A stretch of DNA of 64,000 bases, taken from positions 20,670,688 to 20,734,687 of the forward strand of contig NC_132925.1 in assembly GCF_047675955.1 (NCBI RefSeq), read 5' to 3'. Positions within the stretch are counted from its first letter, which is position 1. Every line of letters begins with the position of its first letter. Below are positions 60,501 through 63,255 of the stretch, piece after piece. Origin of the DNA: Chlorocebus sabaeus (Eukaryota; Chordata; Mammalia; Primates; Cercopithecidae). Below the pieces are notes generated by a model. It did not search any database. It saw nothing but the letters and a program-made list of their open reading frames with translations, and was not told the DNA's origin. The position numbers were made by a program, and so were the translations under genes.

Positions 60501-63255
60501 ACCCCACGAAACATATAGGGCAGACAGAAGGTCAGCAGAGAACCAGGAAGTTGTGTCCAAGACCACAGACCTTCCCTAAATGAGCACACTGGATTGTTTT
60601 AGAACTCTCCTATCTTTAGGATCTTCAGACCCAGACAGGAAAGGCGAGGAAAAGCATGGGATGAAATTGGATGAGGTGGTGGAACTGCGGTCATGCCTGT
60701 AATGGAGAGTGGGGAAAGCAAAAGCTACAACCCGTGAAAGCAGCTGGGGTGGAGGGAGTAGAATTACCAGTTGTGGGCACCAAGGGCTCCGGTGGTATCG
60801 TGGCAGGTTCCAGAGCTACAGAAGCAAACACCAAAAACATGAAATATTTCAAGAAGTGGCATCTTGAGGAGGGAGACATTATGCCTCAAACTGGGACACT
60901 CTAGCTAAATGATGCATTTTTTCTGAACGTGATTTTCCCTTTTACATTTCCCATTTTCCTTTCTCCTTCTTGCTTTCCCACACCTCATCTGCCATGAATG
61001 TATATCATAAGATTTCAAAGTGCCTTACATTAATAATTCACTTAATAGGTCAGTTTTCTGCTGTGTGTACCTAATAAGCATGACTGCGAATATAAACATA
61101 TTATATGAAATATTACATATATAAAATGAATATAGAAAGTGAGTACAGATGCTCAGTCATAAAAGTCAATTCCACTGGTTCACTAAAGCCCAGCTGCTCA
61201 AGTAGCTGATATCAAACCAGAAGCTGCCATATTCCACTTTCTATGTTAATTGGAACCCGAATATCACATTTACCCGGTTTGGACTTGGGCACTTCTGGAC
61301 TAGGTGTGGTTTTAGGGCGGGGACGGGGGCGGGGGCGACGACCTGGTCTTTTGGTCTTTCGTGGTGCTGAAGAAAGAAAATTAGCAAGTTAATACAAGAA
61401 GCGTGGATTTACAAACTGATGATAAATATTACATCCATCTTAGAAGCATATTTAAACCCTTTGATTTACTGTGGACATGTTTCCATCGGTTTTGCAAATT
61501 TCTATCATTGTTTACATAGTTAAATGAGGTCTTGAATAATTTTTTTTGGTCAAAGATTAATAAATAAATGTCCAAGAGATCTCTCTGTTCTTTCATTTTG
61601 AGATGGAAAATCTCAAAACTTTGTACAGCTTAGAGAAGATAGTCACTCAAAAATATTGAAGGCATATGTTCAATAGGAACATGAGAAATGTTGCTTTTAT
61701 AAAGCCATTTGGGATAAAAATTAAAATTTGGCCTAAGATGTAAACGGATAAATTTTTCATTTACAATATCCACAAATCAACAAATCCACAAATCAACAAT
61801 ATATGCAGAAGGCTTTGAATTCAGTCATTATTTCAAGAAAGGCAACTTTTAAAAAATGAGAGTTTATAAACGATATCTATAGAACTTTTTTTCTGAAGAA
61901 CAGCGCACTCACACACACAAATGGACATTAACGTATTAATTCATTAATGTGAGTCTGTCAACTCAGATACCAGCAGTCAGGAAAAGAGGAAACGAAGGTC
62001 ACCCACTCAATAACTCTATTACCTAATGTTGTTGTTGAAGGTTTGGTTTCCAGTGTTTCAGGCCCTAAGACAATGTGAAAAAAATCACCAAGAATCAAGA
62101 TCAAAGGAAAAATGACATATATTTAAAACATGGAATATGCTTAATTTTTAATTACTAGGTTGAGCAAATATAAATGGTGAAACTTTTATCCACATACAAA
62201 GTTTCTTTTCCACTTCAATAAATTCCTGTGTTTTCGACAAAGCGAACAAAAAAATGTAGCCAGTCAGTTAAGTTTGGAAAGAGAAATGGAACAAAAAGGC
62301 ATGATTCTCATTTGGAATATGTGACTGTAATAAAGTAACCAGCAGTTCATGTTATGAAGGAAAATATGGGTAATTGACTAAGATGGCACCAGAACACTTT
62401 TTTTTTTTCCTCTTTTGAAGAAAAGGAAGCTATAAAGATTGGGGTTGGTTTTTTATTTCTCTCTGTGAGTGGATTTCCTAGTGACACATCAGGGTATTTA
62501 GATCTGGAAAGACTGTGACACTTTTCAAGAAAATCTGCAAAAGTTAGAGTTCTGACAGTAAGAAAAACACCTCCAAAAGAGAAAACATAAATACGTCCTA
62601 TGAAATTCAGGGTCCTCCCTGGCAATAAACAGGTTAGAACAAGTTCAGGGCGTATTCCTCAAATGTAATTGAAGGAGAATAAAAAATGTATCAAATTAAA
62701 ATTAGCACTGCTTTCACGGGTGTCTCAGAACCACTGCTAAGTCAAGCACAGGCTGCGAGTATATCTCTGGGCAAAAATGGCTGGAAAAAGATCTGAAGGA
62801 AAATTAAGAAATATTAGGCTGGGCACGGTGGCTCATGCCTGTAATCCCAGCACTTTGAGAGGCTGAGCTGAGTAGATCATCTGAGGTCAGGAGTTCGAGA
62901 CCAGCCTGGCCAACATGGCAAAACCCCCGTCTCTACTAAAAATATAAAAAATTAGCCGGGTATAGTGGCTCAGGCCTGTAATCCCAGCCACTTGGGAGGC
63001 TGAGGCAGGAGAATTGCTTGAATCTGGGAGGCAGAGGTTGCAGTAAGCTGAGATCACGCCACTGCACTCCAGCCTGGGCAACAAAACAAGAGCGAAACTT
63101 CATCTGGAGAAGAAAAAAACAAAAAAAACCAAACAAACAGAAAAAACCCCAAAGTTGAACATGGAGAGTGTTAAAGATACTTTGTTTTCAGTCATTTAAA
63201 AAAGCTTTATTACCTATTGTTGACTGTGATGGCAGTAGAGTCTGGGGTTCTGGGA
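421..63255 (-). CDS. ABI3BP: ABI3BP (TARSH), central part of the gene; 38 exons listed separately
   Basis: The gene runs right to left and both ends lie outside the window. ABI3BP is known as a secreted matrix protein that binds the SH3 domain of ABI3/NESH. It has a signal peptide and fibronectin type III domain first, a long Thr/Pro-rich disordered region, then a second fibronectin domain and a C-terminal domain; only the disordered middle is here. Identification rests on the repeated KTTPSPEVPQTKP-type exons and on the final exons (HRFYTTVRPRTSDKPHIRP, then NRTTTRPTRPKPSG, then GVKQAPKPSGADRNVSV), which agree with my memory of the human protein. I see 38 GT-AG exons, all phase 1 at both ends, totalling about 2517 nt if the upstream acceptors are used. 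No fibronectin domain, signal peptide or stop codon of the gene is present. Ser/Thr/Pro richness suggests O-glycosylation and the PEVP cores fit PxxP contacts, but both are inference. Exon number is probably variable between isoforms. Confidence 0.9.
2075..2290 (-). mobile_element. MIR, minus strand
   Basis: Ordered landmarks cagatgagaaaacccaaggc, aatttgcccgaggtctcacagctaag and ggattcaggcct. Confidence 0.85.
3868..4207 (+). mobile_element. DNA-transposon (MER-type) copies
   Basis: attggcaaactttttctgtg at the left and aataaaactttatttacagaaacagg with cctgtggggctgtagtttgc at the right. The left third looks like a separate, shorter copy of the same family. Open frames here (including MAELN) are repeat artefacts. 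Confidence 0.7.
4632..5395 (+). mobile_element. L1 3' end, plus strand
   Basis: End of ORF2 and 3' untranslated region: ctacaaattaaaaccacattgagataccacc at the left, accggatgttctcacttaaaa near 5.14 kb, and an A-rich end. 5'-truncated and defective. Confidence 0.9.
5770..6330 (-). mobile_element. Old L1 fragment, minus strand
   Basis: Reverse-complement L1 ORF2 sequence, recognised by ggataatcatgatttttcttc and gttgagccaaccttgcattcccaggatgaa. Split by the tRNA-half insertion. Borders approximate; no intact frame. Confidence 0.75.
6026..6060 (-). pseudogene. 5' half of tRNA-Ser(AGA)-like gene
   Basis: Read on the minus strand, these 35 nt match my recollection of the 5' half of tRNA-Ser(AGA) at 31 positions, from the acceptor stem through the D arm (ggccaagtggttaaggc) to the anticodon stem. 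It stops at the anticodon loop. Three of the four differences are CpG-decay type. The insert (6026-6080, with about 20 extra leader nt) is flanked by near-identical 13-nt repeats (6013-6025 and 6081-6093). No poly-A tail: it looks like a tailless retropseudogene. Confidence 0.75.
6836..7125 (-). mobile_element. Alu, minus strand
   Basis: Full length with a perfect 16-bp target duplication aaggttagtagctttc (6820-6835 and 7126-7141). Confidence 0.94.
8345..8419 (-). CDS. ABI3BP: ABI3BP exon, 75 nt (unique)
   Basis: Acceptor ttattttag, donor gtaata, phase 1. It encodes NRTTTRPTRPKPSGMPSGNG, including an N-R-T glycosylation sequon. Matches remembered ABI3BP sequence. Confidence 0.93.
8420..10082. 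other. Intron, 1.7 kb
   Basis: A possible MIR remnant lies near 9.08-9.18 kb (gcctcagcttcctcaactgt). Nothing else recognised. Confidence 0.5.
10083..10145 (-). CDS. ABI3BP: ABI3BP exon, 63 nt (unique)
   Basis: Acceptor tctctttcag, donor gtaagt (the strongest consensus donor here), phase 1. It encodes HRFYTTVRPRTSDKPHIRP, which I recognise as ABI3BP sequence just after the repeat region. Confidence 0.93.
10465..10504 (+). repeat. (ATCC)n-type simple repeat
   Basis: catctgtccatccatccatccat-type tetranucleotide run, imperfect at the left. Confidence 0.85.
12671..12687 (+). repeat. Short (CAC)n run
   Basis: Five to six copies of the cac trinucleotide in the intron between the exons at 13355 and 10083. 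Confidence 0.8.
12952..13035 (+). repeat. Purine-rich tract
   Basis: GA-rich, imperfect gga/aga repeat over about 80 bp, producing a Ser/Pro/Leu-rich minus-strand open frame that is low complexity. Confidence 0.75.
13355..13432 (-). CDS. ABI3BP: ABI3BP exon, 78 nt
   Basis: Acceptor ttttctccag, donor gtaatc, phase 1. It encodes EEADQSTQERFTTKIPRTTE. Not an obvious A or B copy, although FTTKIP recalls the B middle. Confidence 0.9.
14900..15090 (+). mobile_element. MIR, plus strand
   Basis: Ordered MIR landmarks: ctaatcctggctctgacacc, caccttggccaaattttt, and tctgtaaaatggagcaagtaa with the following acctcacagagtt. Confidence 0.85.
15115..15240 (+). mobile_element. L2 3' end remnant
   Basis: gagcgtgagctctctagggtaagg through taaaggcttaataaata matches the pattern of the L2 3' end. 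Confidence 0.55.
15305..15337. repeat. Perfect palindrome, 16-bp arms, 1-nt spacer
   Basis: 15305-15320 is the exact reverse complement of 15322-15337. AT-rich hairpin in the intron after the exon at 15571, next to an L2 remnant. Confidence 0.9.
15571..15651 (-). CDS. ABI3BP: ABI3BP exon, 81 nt
   Basis: Acceptor ctttttgcag, donor gtaaat, phase 1. It encodes GIPFIPMISPSPSQEEL after APLETR. More hydrophobic than the repeats; retains a short SPSP core. Confidence 0.88.
15814..16147. mobile_element. hAT-type non-autonomous DNA transposon copy
   Basis: About 335 bp bounded by inverted ends (ggttctcaact at the left, agctgagaacc at the right), as in MER1/MER5-like Charlie derivatives. Subfamily not assigned. 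Confidence 0.65.
16447..16494 (-). CDS. ABI3BP: ABI3BP exon, B type, 48 nt
   Basis: Acceptor ttttggcatag, donor gtaatg, phase 1. It encodes VLQPVTFRFEPPKTTI, a clear B-class relative outside the regular array. Confidence 0.88.
   Translation of the reverse strand, partial: FCNLLPLDLSHQRQQ
17042..17101 (-). CDS. ABI3BP: ABI3BP exon, diverged A type, 60 nt
   Basis: Acceptor ctttcag, donor gtaaat, phase 1. It encodes LLPHKPDPEVSQSEP after APKDV. Follows the largest intron in the window. Confidence 0.88.
19600..21745 (+). mobile_element. L2-like ancient LINE, interrupted by Alu
   Basis: C/T-rich sequence with L2 landmarks: ccatctttctaaaatacagatgtaattatatcactccc in broken form near 20.9 kb, and the typical 3' end gcatggaaccaggcagataagtggcaatcaatatttgttgaa near 21.7 kb. 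Exact borders not determined. Confidence 0.45.
21112..21402 (-). mobile_element. Alu, minus strand, lacking a poly-T head
   Basis: Near full-length reverse Alu that lacks a recognisable T tract at its left edge. It interrupts L2-like sequence. Confidence 0.88.
21904..22093 (+). mobile_element. Partial Alu, plus strand
   Basis: About 150 bp of Alu in which the left start is joined directly to right-arm sequence (gtcccagctacttgggaggc), followed by an A-rich tail. An internally deleted or monomer-type copy. Confidence 0.85.
22702..23036 (-). mobile_element. Young Alu (Old World monkey AluY type), minus strand
   Basis: Full-length reverse Alu ending at 23022, with a target duplication aaggctcaattttt (from 22702, and 23023-23036). 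It has ggccggatctc, cacctcgcccggctag and gcttgagccacc variants typical, in my recollection, of cercopithecid AluY subfamilies. Confidence 0.87.
25792..25866 (-). CDS. ABI3BP: ABI3BP exon, A type, 75 nt
   Basis: Acceptor ctttcag, donor gtaaat, phase 1. It encodes VTAKPKTSPSPEVSYTTP. The basic block is reduced to PKGPQR. Confidence 0.9.
26510..26695 (-). mobile_element. MIR, minus strand
   Basis: Landmarks gctgatgaaacagagcttt and accagagtcaggacttgaacc in order. Ancient SINE, heavily diverged. Confidence 0.65.
27598..27672 (-). CDS. ABI3BP: Candidate unrecognised cassette exon, 75 nt
   Basis: An open stretch with acceptor gattgaagcag after a pyrimidine-rich tract and donor gtaagg. It has phase 1 on both sides and a length of 75 nt, which is common in this gene. 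It would encode ASSPSASLVESSCKPDTSG and more. Against it: it holds a Cys, lacks the KTTP or LEPVT motifs, and its split-codon base is T, not G. Could be chance. Confidence 0.28.
29126..29200 (-). CDS. ABI3BP: ABI3BP exon, A type, 75 nt
   Basis: Acceptor cttttag, donor gtaaag, phase 1. It encodes LPKPKTSPRPRIPQTQP after APKQTPRA. Moderately basic version of the A class. Confidence 0.9.
29201..31373. other. Intron, 2.2 kb
   Basis: AT-rich intron. Apart from the palindrome at 30794 I recognise no repeat or exon in it. Confidence 0.55.
30794..30832. repeat. Perfect palindrome, 19-bp arms, 1-nt spacer
   Basis: Left arm 30794-30812 (actttggcttatcacaaaa) is the exact reverse complement of 30814-30832. 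No known transposon ends recognised. Lies in the intron after the exon at 31374. Confidence 0.93.
31374..31439 (-). CDS. ABI3BP: ABI3BP exon, diverged A type, 66 nt
   Basis: Acceptor attaccatag, donor gtaaat, phase 1. It encodes SPLPSQSITLPSPDEPQTEP. Acidic tail, no basic block. Confidence 0.84.
32188..32235 (-). CDS. ABI3BP: ABI3BP exon, B type, 48 nt
   Basis: Acceptor tttggtacag, donor gtaata, phase 1. It encodes VVESVTYVSEPPETTL. A single acceptor, with the two sites of the array class apparently merged. Confidence 0.88.
   Translation of the reverse strand: MWNLLPMCLNHLRPH
32672..32743 (-). CDS. ABI3BP: ABI3BP exon, diverged A type, 72 nt
   Basis: Acceptor cttctag, donor gtagca, phase 1. 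It encodes YPTAKAPLWPEEPKTE. The donor is weaker than the gtaaat or gtaatg used by nearly all other exons. Contains a Trp. Confidence 0.84.
33418..33474 (-). CDS. ABI3BP: ABI3BP exon, B type, 57 nt
   Basis: Acceptor gttttttactag, donor gtaaaa, phase 1. It encodes DVLESVTFSTESPKETI after VS. Only one usable acceptor is seen, at the outer position of the B class. Confidence 0.87.
   Translation of the reverse strand, partial: FLMFWNRLHLVLSHQRRL
33832..34103 (-). mobile_element. Old Alu, minus strand
   Basis: Diverged Alu in reverse orientation (tggctcactgcagtcttgacctcctgggctc, ending gtcactatgcctggcc), consistent with the AluJ class. Confidence 0.85.
34570..34644 (-). CDS. ABI3BP: ABI3BP exon, diverged A type, 75 nt
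   Basis: Acceptor ctttcag, donor gtaaat, phase 1. It encodes LILKPVTSPSLEMTESRP. The KPxTSPSxE core survives, but the basic RTRRP block is gone. Confidence 0.88.
34645..36840. other. Intron, 2.2 kb, with transposon relic
   Basis: Holds the MER-type relic at 34788-35113 and an imperfect hairpin at 36533-36569 (14-bp arms, one mismatch). No exon found, although an A exon would be expected near 36.0 kb by unit spacing. Confidence 0.5.
34788..35113 (-). mobile_element. DNA-transposon (MER-type) copy
   Basis: About 325 bp from cagcaaactatagccc to ttgctgactcctg, with an aataaagttttattgg core. It is the reverse of the copy near 3.9-4.2 kb. It has near-matching ends, as expected for a non-autonomous DNA element. 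Family name not certain. Confidence 0.65.
36841..36900 (-). CDS. ABI3BP: ABI3BP exon, B type, 60 nt (or 48 nt)
   Basis: Donor gtaatg. Twin acceptors: ttttggttag (60 nt) and ctgttacag (48 nt, end 36888). The longer form adds VSVTG before FEPVVHSTDAPGTTF. Last B exon of the regular array. Confidence 0.84.
37594..37674 (-). CDS. ABI3BP: ABI3BP exon, A type, 81 nt
   Basis: Acceptor ccttcag, donor gtaaat, phase 1. It encodes QRTRRPRPRPKTTSSPEVPQ followed by NKS. It is one codon shorter than the norm near its start. Confidence 0.91.
38182..38217 (+). repeat. Perfect 18-bp tandem duplication
   Basis: The 18-mer aatataaagttgaaggac occurs twice head to tail with no mismatch, in the intron just after the B exon at 38333. 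A recent slippage or local duplication. Confidence 0.9.
38333..38392 (-). CDS. ABI3BP: ABI3BP exon, B type, 60 nt (or 48 nt)
   Basis: Donor gtaatg. Twin acceptors: tttttgtctag (60 nt) and gtttctacag (48 nt, end 38380). The longer form adds VVST before VLEPDTFRTKIPETTL. Confidence 0.87.
   Translation of the reverse strand: MFLQSLNLILLEPRFQKQH
39441..39497 (-). CDS. ABI3BP: ABI3BP exon, B type, 57 nt (or 45 nt)
   Basis: Donor gtaatg. Twin acceptors: tttaattag (57 nt) and cctgttacag (45 nt, end 39485). The longer form adds VPVT before DLEPGTLRTEAPKTM. It has no A partner; the next exon is another B exon 1.05 kb on. Confidence 0.86.
40567..40861 (+). mobile_element. Alu, plus strand
   Basis: Full-length Alu with an 11-bp target duplication agtaaataaga (40556-40566 and 40862-40872) and an A tail. 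It sits in the intron after the exon at 41104. Open frames through it are Alu artefacts. Confidence 0.93.
41104..41187 (-). CDS. ABI3BP: ABI3BP exon, A type, 84 nt
   Basis: Acceptor ttcttcag, donor gtaaat, phase 1. It encodes QRTRRPRPKTKTTPSPEVPQ followed by TKP. This is close to the consensus of the A class. Confidence 0.92.
41966..42025 (-). CDS. ABI3BP: ABI3BP exon, B type, 60 nt (or 48 nt)
   Basis: Donor gtaata. Twin acceptors: ttttggtcag (60 nt) and tactgcag (48 nt, end 42013). The longer form adds VPTA before ELKPVTLRTETWVTTQ. It holds one of very few Trp residues in the region. Confidence 0.87.
42505..42820 (-). mobile_element. Alu, minus strand, with 38-base T run
   Basis: Full-length Alu in reverse orientation, starting with 38 uninterrupted T (42505-42542) and ending gtgcccagc. 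Two forward-strand open frames through it are Alu artefacts. Confidence 0.92.
43508..43591 (-). CDS. ABI3BP: ABI3BP exon, A type, 84 nt
   Basis: Acceptor ccttcag, donor gtaaac, phase 1. It encodes QRTRRPRLRTKTTPHPEVPE followed by SKP. Confidence 0.91.
44381..44437 (-). CDS. ABI3BP: ABI3BP exon, B type, 57 nt (or 45 nt)
   Basis: Donor gtaatg. Twin acceptors: ttttggtcag (57 nt) and cctgctacag (45 nt, end 44425). The longer form adds VPAT before VLEPVTLRPEASTTL. One codon is missing relative to the 60-nt form. Confidence 0.87.
45749..45832 (-). CDS. ABI3BP: ABI3BP exon, A type, 84 nt
   Basis: Acceptor ccttcag, donor gtaaat, phase 1. It encodes KRTRPPRPRPKTTPSPQAPE followed by TKP. The RTRR basic cluster is changed to RTRP here. 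Confidence 0.91.
46677..46736 (-). CDS. ABI3BP: ABI3BP exon, B type, 60 nt (or 48 nt)
   Basis: Donor gtaaca. Twin acceptors: ttattacttcag (60 nt) and ctgttacag (48 nt, end 46724). The longer form adds VPVT before DLEPVTFRTETPATTL. Close to a consensus B exon. Confidence 0.87.
   Translation of the reverse strand, partial: FLLQTLNLLLLELRPLQQP
46861..47214 (+). mobile_element. MLT1-type LTR (ERVL-MaLR), old copy
   Basis: Non-coding LTR sequence with MLT1 landmarks: ttcataatgttgaagccctaa, gtgaggatacagtgagaagg, and gatcttggacttacaacctccag with gtgagaaata. Plus orientation. Its last bases continue after the Alu insertion. No internal retroviral genes are seen. Confidence 0.78.
47229..47532 (-). 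mobile_element. Young Alu (Old World monkey AluY type), minus strand
   Basis: Full length with a perfect 14-bp target duplication (47215-47228 and 47533-47546). It carries ggccggatctc, cacctcgcccggct and gcttgagccacc variants that I associate with cercopithecid AluY subfamilies. It is inserted into the end of an MLT1-type LTR. Confidence 0.88.
48647..48730 (-). pseudogene. ABI3BP: Dead A exon of ABI3BP, 84 nt
   Basis: Exactly A-exon length and at the expected place (945 nt after its B exon), with A-type similarity at both edges: it starts CTCCAAAAACC and ends ACCAG. The acceptor has become TAT instead of CAG. The donor has become ATAAAT instead of GTAAAT. The frame hits TGA at the seventh codon. 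All three defects make inclusion impossible as coding sequence. Confidence 0.85.
49592..49651 (-). CDS. ABI3BP: ABI3BP exon, B type, 60 nt, upstream acceptor only
   Basis: Donor gtaacg. The outer acceptor ttattggccag follows a strong T-rich tract and gives VPATIFEPVSPIKEVPGTTF in frame. The inner acceptor is lost (CTACAA instead of ACAG). Its A partner downstream (48647) is dead, so this exon would splice to the B exon at 46677, still in frame. Confidence 0.76.
50375..50444 (-). mobile_element. DNA-transposon (MER-type) fragment
   Basis: About 70 bp resembling one end of the same family as the copies at 3.9-4.2 kb and 34.8-35.1 kb (cggcccagaaagcc through tttgccaactcctg). Family name not certain. 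Confidence 0.55.
50772..50855 (-). CDS. ABI3BP: ABI3BP exon, A type, 84 nt
   Basis: Acceptor ctttag, donor gtaaat, phase 1. It encodes QRTRRPHPKPKTTPSPEELQ followed by TEL. The tail is more acidic than in other copies (EELQTE in place of EVPQTK). Confidence 0.9.
51271..51330 (+). repeat. C12 followed by A-rich tract
   Basis: Twelve C then ten A, followed by A-rich sequence with single G residues. Simple low-complexity sequence in the intron after the exon at 51748; homopolymer lengths may be unreliable. Confidence 0.8.
51748..51804 (-). CDS. ABI3BP: ABI3BP exon, B type, 57 nt, upstream acceptor only
   Basis: Donor gtaata. The outer acceptor ttttgatcag is intact and gives VPATILEPVLRTEAPGTTV in frame. 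The inner acceptor used as an alternative elsewhere reads CACAA instead of ACAG. A new AG 12 nt further in (gaaccag) would give a 33-nt exon but has a poor pyrimidine tract. Confidence 0.8.
   Translation of the reverse strand, partial: FLPQSSNQFLELRLQGQQ
52427..52500 (+). repeat. GA-rich minisatellite-like tract
   Basis: Purine-rich imperfect repeat of gggagagac-gacag units, about 18-20 bp per period. It lies in the intron between the exons at 53467 and 51748. Open frames across it (repetitive PSLPPC on the minus strand) are low-complexity artefacts. Confidence 0.75.
53467..53550 (-). CDS. ABI3BP: ABI3BP exon, A type, 84 nt
   Basis: Acceptor ccttcag, donor gtaaat, phase 1. It encodes KRTRRPHPKPKTTPHPEVPQ followed by TKL. 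Full-length A-type copy with His replacing Arg and Ser at two positions. Confidence 0.9.
54326..54358 (-). CDS. ABI3BP: ABI3BP exon, short B type, 33 nt
   Basis: Acceptor cttgctacag, donor gtaatg, phase 1. It encodes only DFGPITPGTSS, so the middle RTEAP segment of the B class is deleted. The upstream acceptor kept by its neighbours has changed from AG to AT here, leaving only the inner site. Confidence 0.78.
55181..55355 (-). mobile_element. Old Alu fragment, minus strand
   Basis: Half-length, strongly diverged Alu in reverse orientation, with the ctgcctgggctagagtgcaa and aagtagttaggactacagg landmarks. Probably an old AluJ-type or monomer copy. Confidence 0.75.
55635..55715. repeat. 45-bp templated insertion flanked by 18-bp direct repeats
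   Basis: Positions 55653-55697 repeat 54422-54466 in the same orientation with 44 of 45 bases identical. The insert is bounded by an 18-bp duplication (55635-55652 and 55698-55715) that differs at one base, a CpG-type change. The source is native intron next to the B exon at 54326. The flanking duplication indicates insertion of a short copy rather than unit-wide duplication. Confidence 0.82.
55909..55998 (-). CDS. ABI3BP: ABI3BP exon, A type, 90 nt
   Basis: Acceptor ctttag, donor gtaaat, phase 1. It encodes RTRTRRPRPKHKTTPRPETP. One extra RT pair makes it two codons longer than the 84-nt norm. Confidence 0.9.
   Translation of the reverse strand, partial: LQKHRNEQEHVVHVPNIKPRHAQRHRRPN
56822..56881 (-). 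CDS. ABI3BP: ABI3BP exon, B type, 60 nt (or 48 nt)
   Basis: Donor gtaatg. There are two in-frame acceptors: ttttggttag, giving 60 nt, and ccaccacag 12 nt further on, giving 48 nt (end 56869). The longer form adds VPTT before DIKPVTVRTEAPVTTL. I chose the first AG after the pyrimidine tract. Confidence 0.85.
56882..58344. other. Intron between two B exons, no A exon found
   Basis: About 1.46 kb of AT-rich intron. By comparison with the array, an A exon might be expected 0.75-0.95 kb after the B exon at 58345; I see no sequence resembling one. No repeat recognised with confidence. Confidence 0.5.
58345..58392 (-). CDS. ABI3BP: ABI3BP exon, B type, 48 nt
   Basis: Acceptor ttttatgatgcag, donor gtaatg, phase 1. 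It encodes SEPVAFETEAPSMTI. No second AG is present 12 nt upstream, unlike most of the array B exons. No A exon is recognisable in the 1.46 kb before the next B exon. Confidence 0.88.
58692..58995 (+). mobile_element. Alu, plus strand
   Basis: Full dimeric Alu with a TAAA-rich tail (58973-58995). It lies in the intron between the exons at 59421 and 58345. Confidence 0.92.
59421..59495 (-). CDS. ABI3BP: ABI3BP exon, A-like, 75 nt
   Basis: Acceptor ttcttcag, donor gtaaac, phase 1. It encodes PKPQTTAEPDMPPTKS near its end. It is unusual in ending with A rather than G as the split-codon base, so the first residue of the following exon depends on whether this exon is included (ATC Ile versus GTC Val). 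Confidence 0.85.
59614..59676 (-). CDS. ABI3BP: ABI3BP exon, short A type, 63 nt
   Basis: Acceptor tttctttag, donor gtaatc, phase 1. It encodes PSERPKTTPRPDAPQIQP. This is the A motif without the RTRRP basic block. Only 118 nt of intron separate it from the next exon at 59421-59495. Confidence 0.86.
60768..60815 (-). CDS. ABI3BP: ABI3BP exon, B type, 48 nt
   Basis: Acceptor cttctgtag, donor gtaatt, phase 1. It encodes ALEPATIPPEPLVPTT, keeping the LEP core of the B class but more Pro-rich than the array copies. Confidence 0.86.
61274..61366 (-). CDS. ABI3BP: ABI3BP exon, A type with extended RP run, 93 nt
   Basis: Longest exon in the window. Acceptor cttcag, donor gtaaat, phase 1 on both sides. 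It encodes a basic stretch GRRPRPRPRPKTTPSPEVP. The Arg-Pro run is longer than in any other copy, and its codons make a G-rich tract on the plus strand. The second half is the standard A-type acidic/polar tail. Confidence 0.9.
62023..62064 (-). CDS. ABI3BP: ABI3BP exon, B-like, 42 nt
   Basis: Acceptor is tcacattgtcttag after a T run, donor gtaata; phase 1 at both ends. It encodes GPETLETKPSTTTL. The ending TTTL and the acattag donor edge are shared with the array B exons. Confidence 0.83.
   Translation of the reverse strand, partial: GLKHWKPNLQQQH
62817..63150 (+). mobile_element. Alu, plus strand
   Basis: Full-length dimeric Alu from the GGCTGGGCACGGTGG start to an A-rich tail interrupted by G and C. 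It lies in the intron between the first two exons. The reverse strand gives Alu-type open frames that are not genes. Confidence 0.92.
63214..63255 (-). CDS. ABI3BP: ABI3BP exon, B-like, 42 nt
   Basis: First exon of the gene seen in the window. Acceptor tattgcag, donor gtaata, phase 1 on both sides. It encodes VPEPQTLLPSQSTI with no Arg or Lys. It looks like a diverged member of the B class, which shares the xEP start and a hydrophobic residue before the donor. Confidence 0.82.
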   Translation of the reverse strand, partial: SQNPRLYCHHSQQ

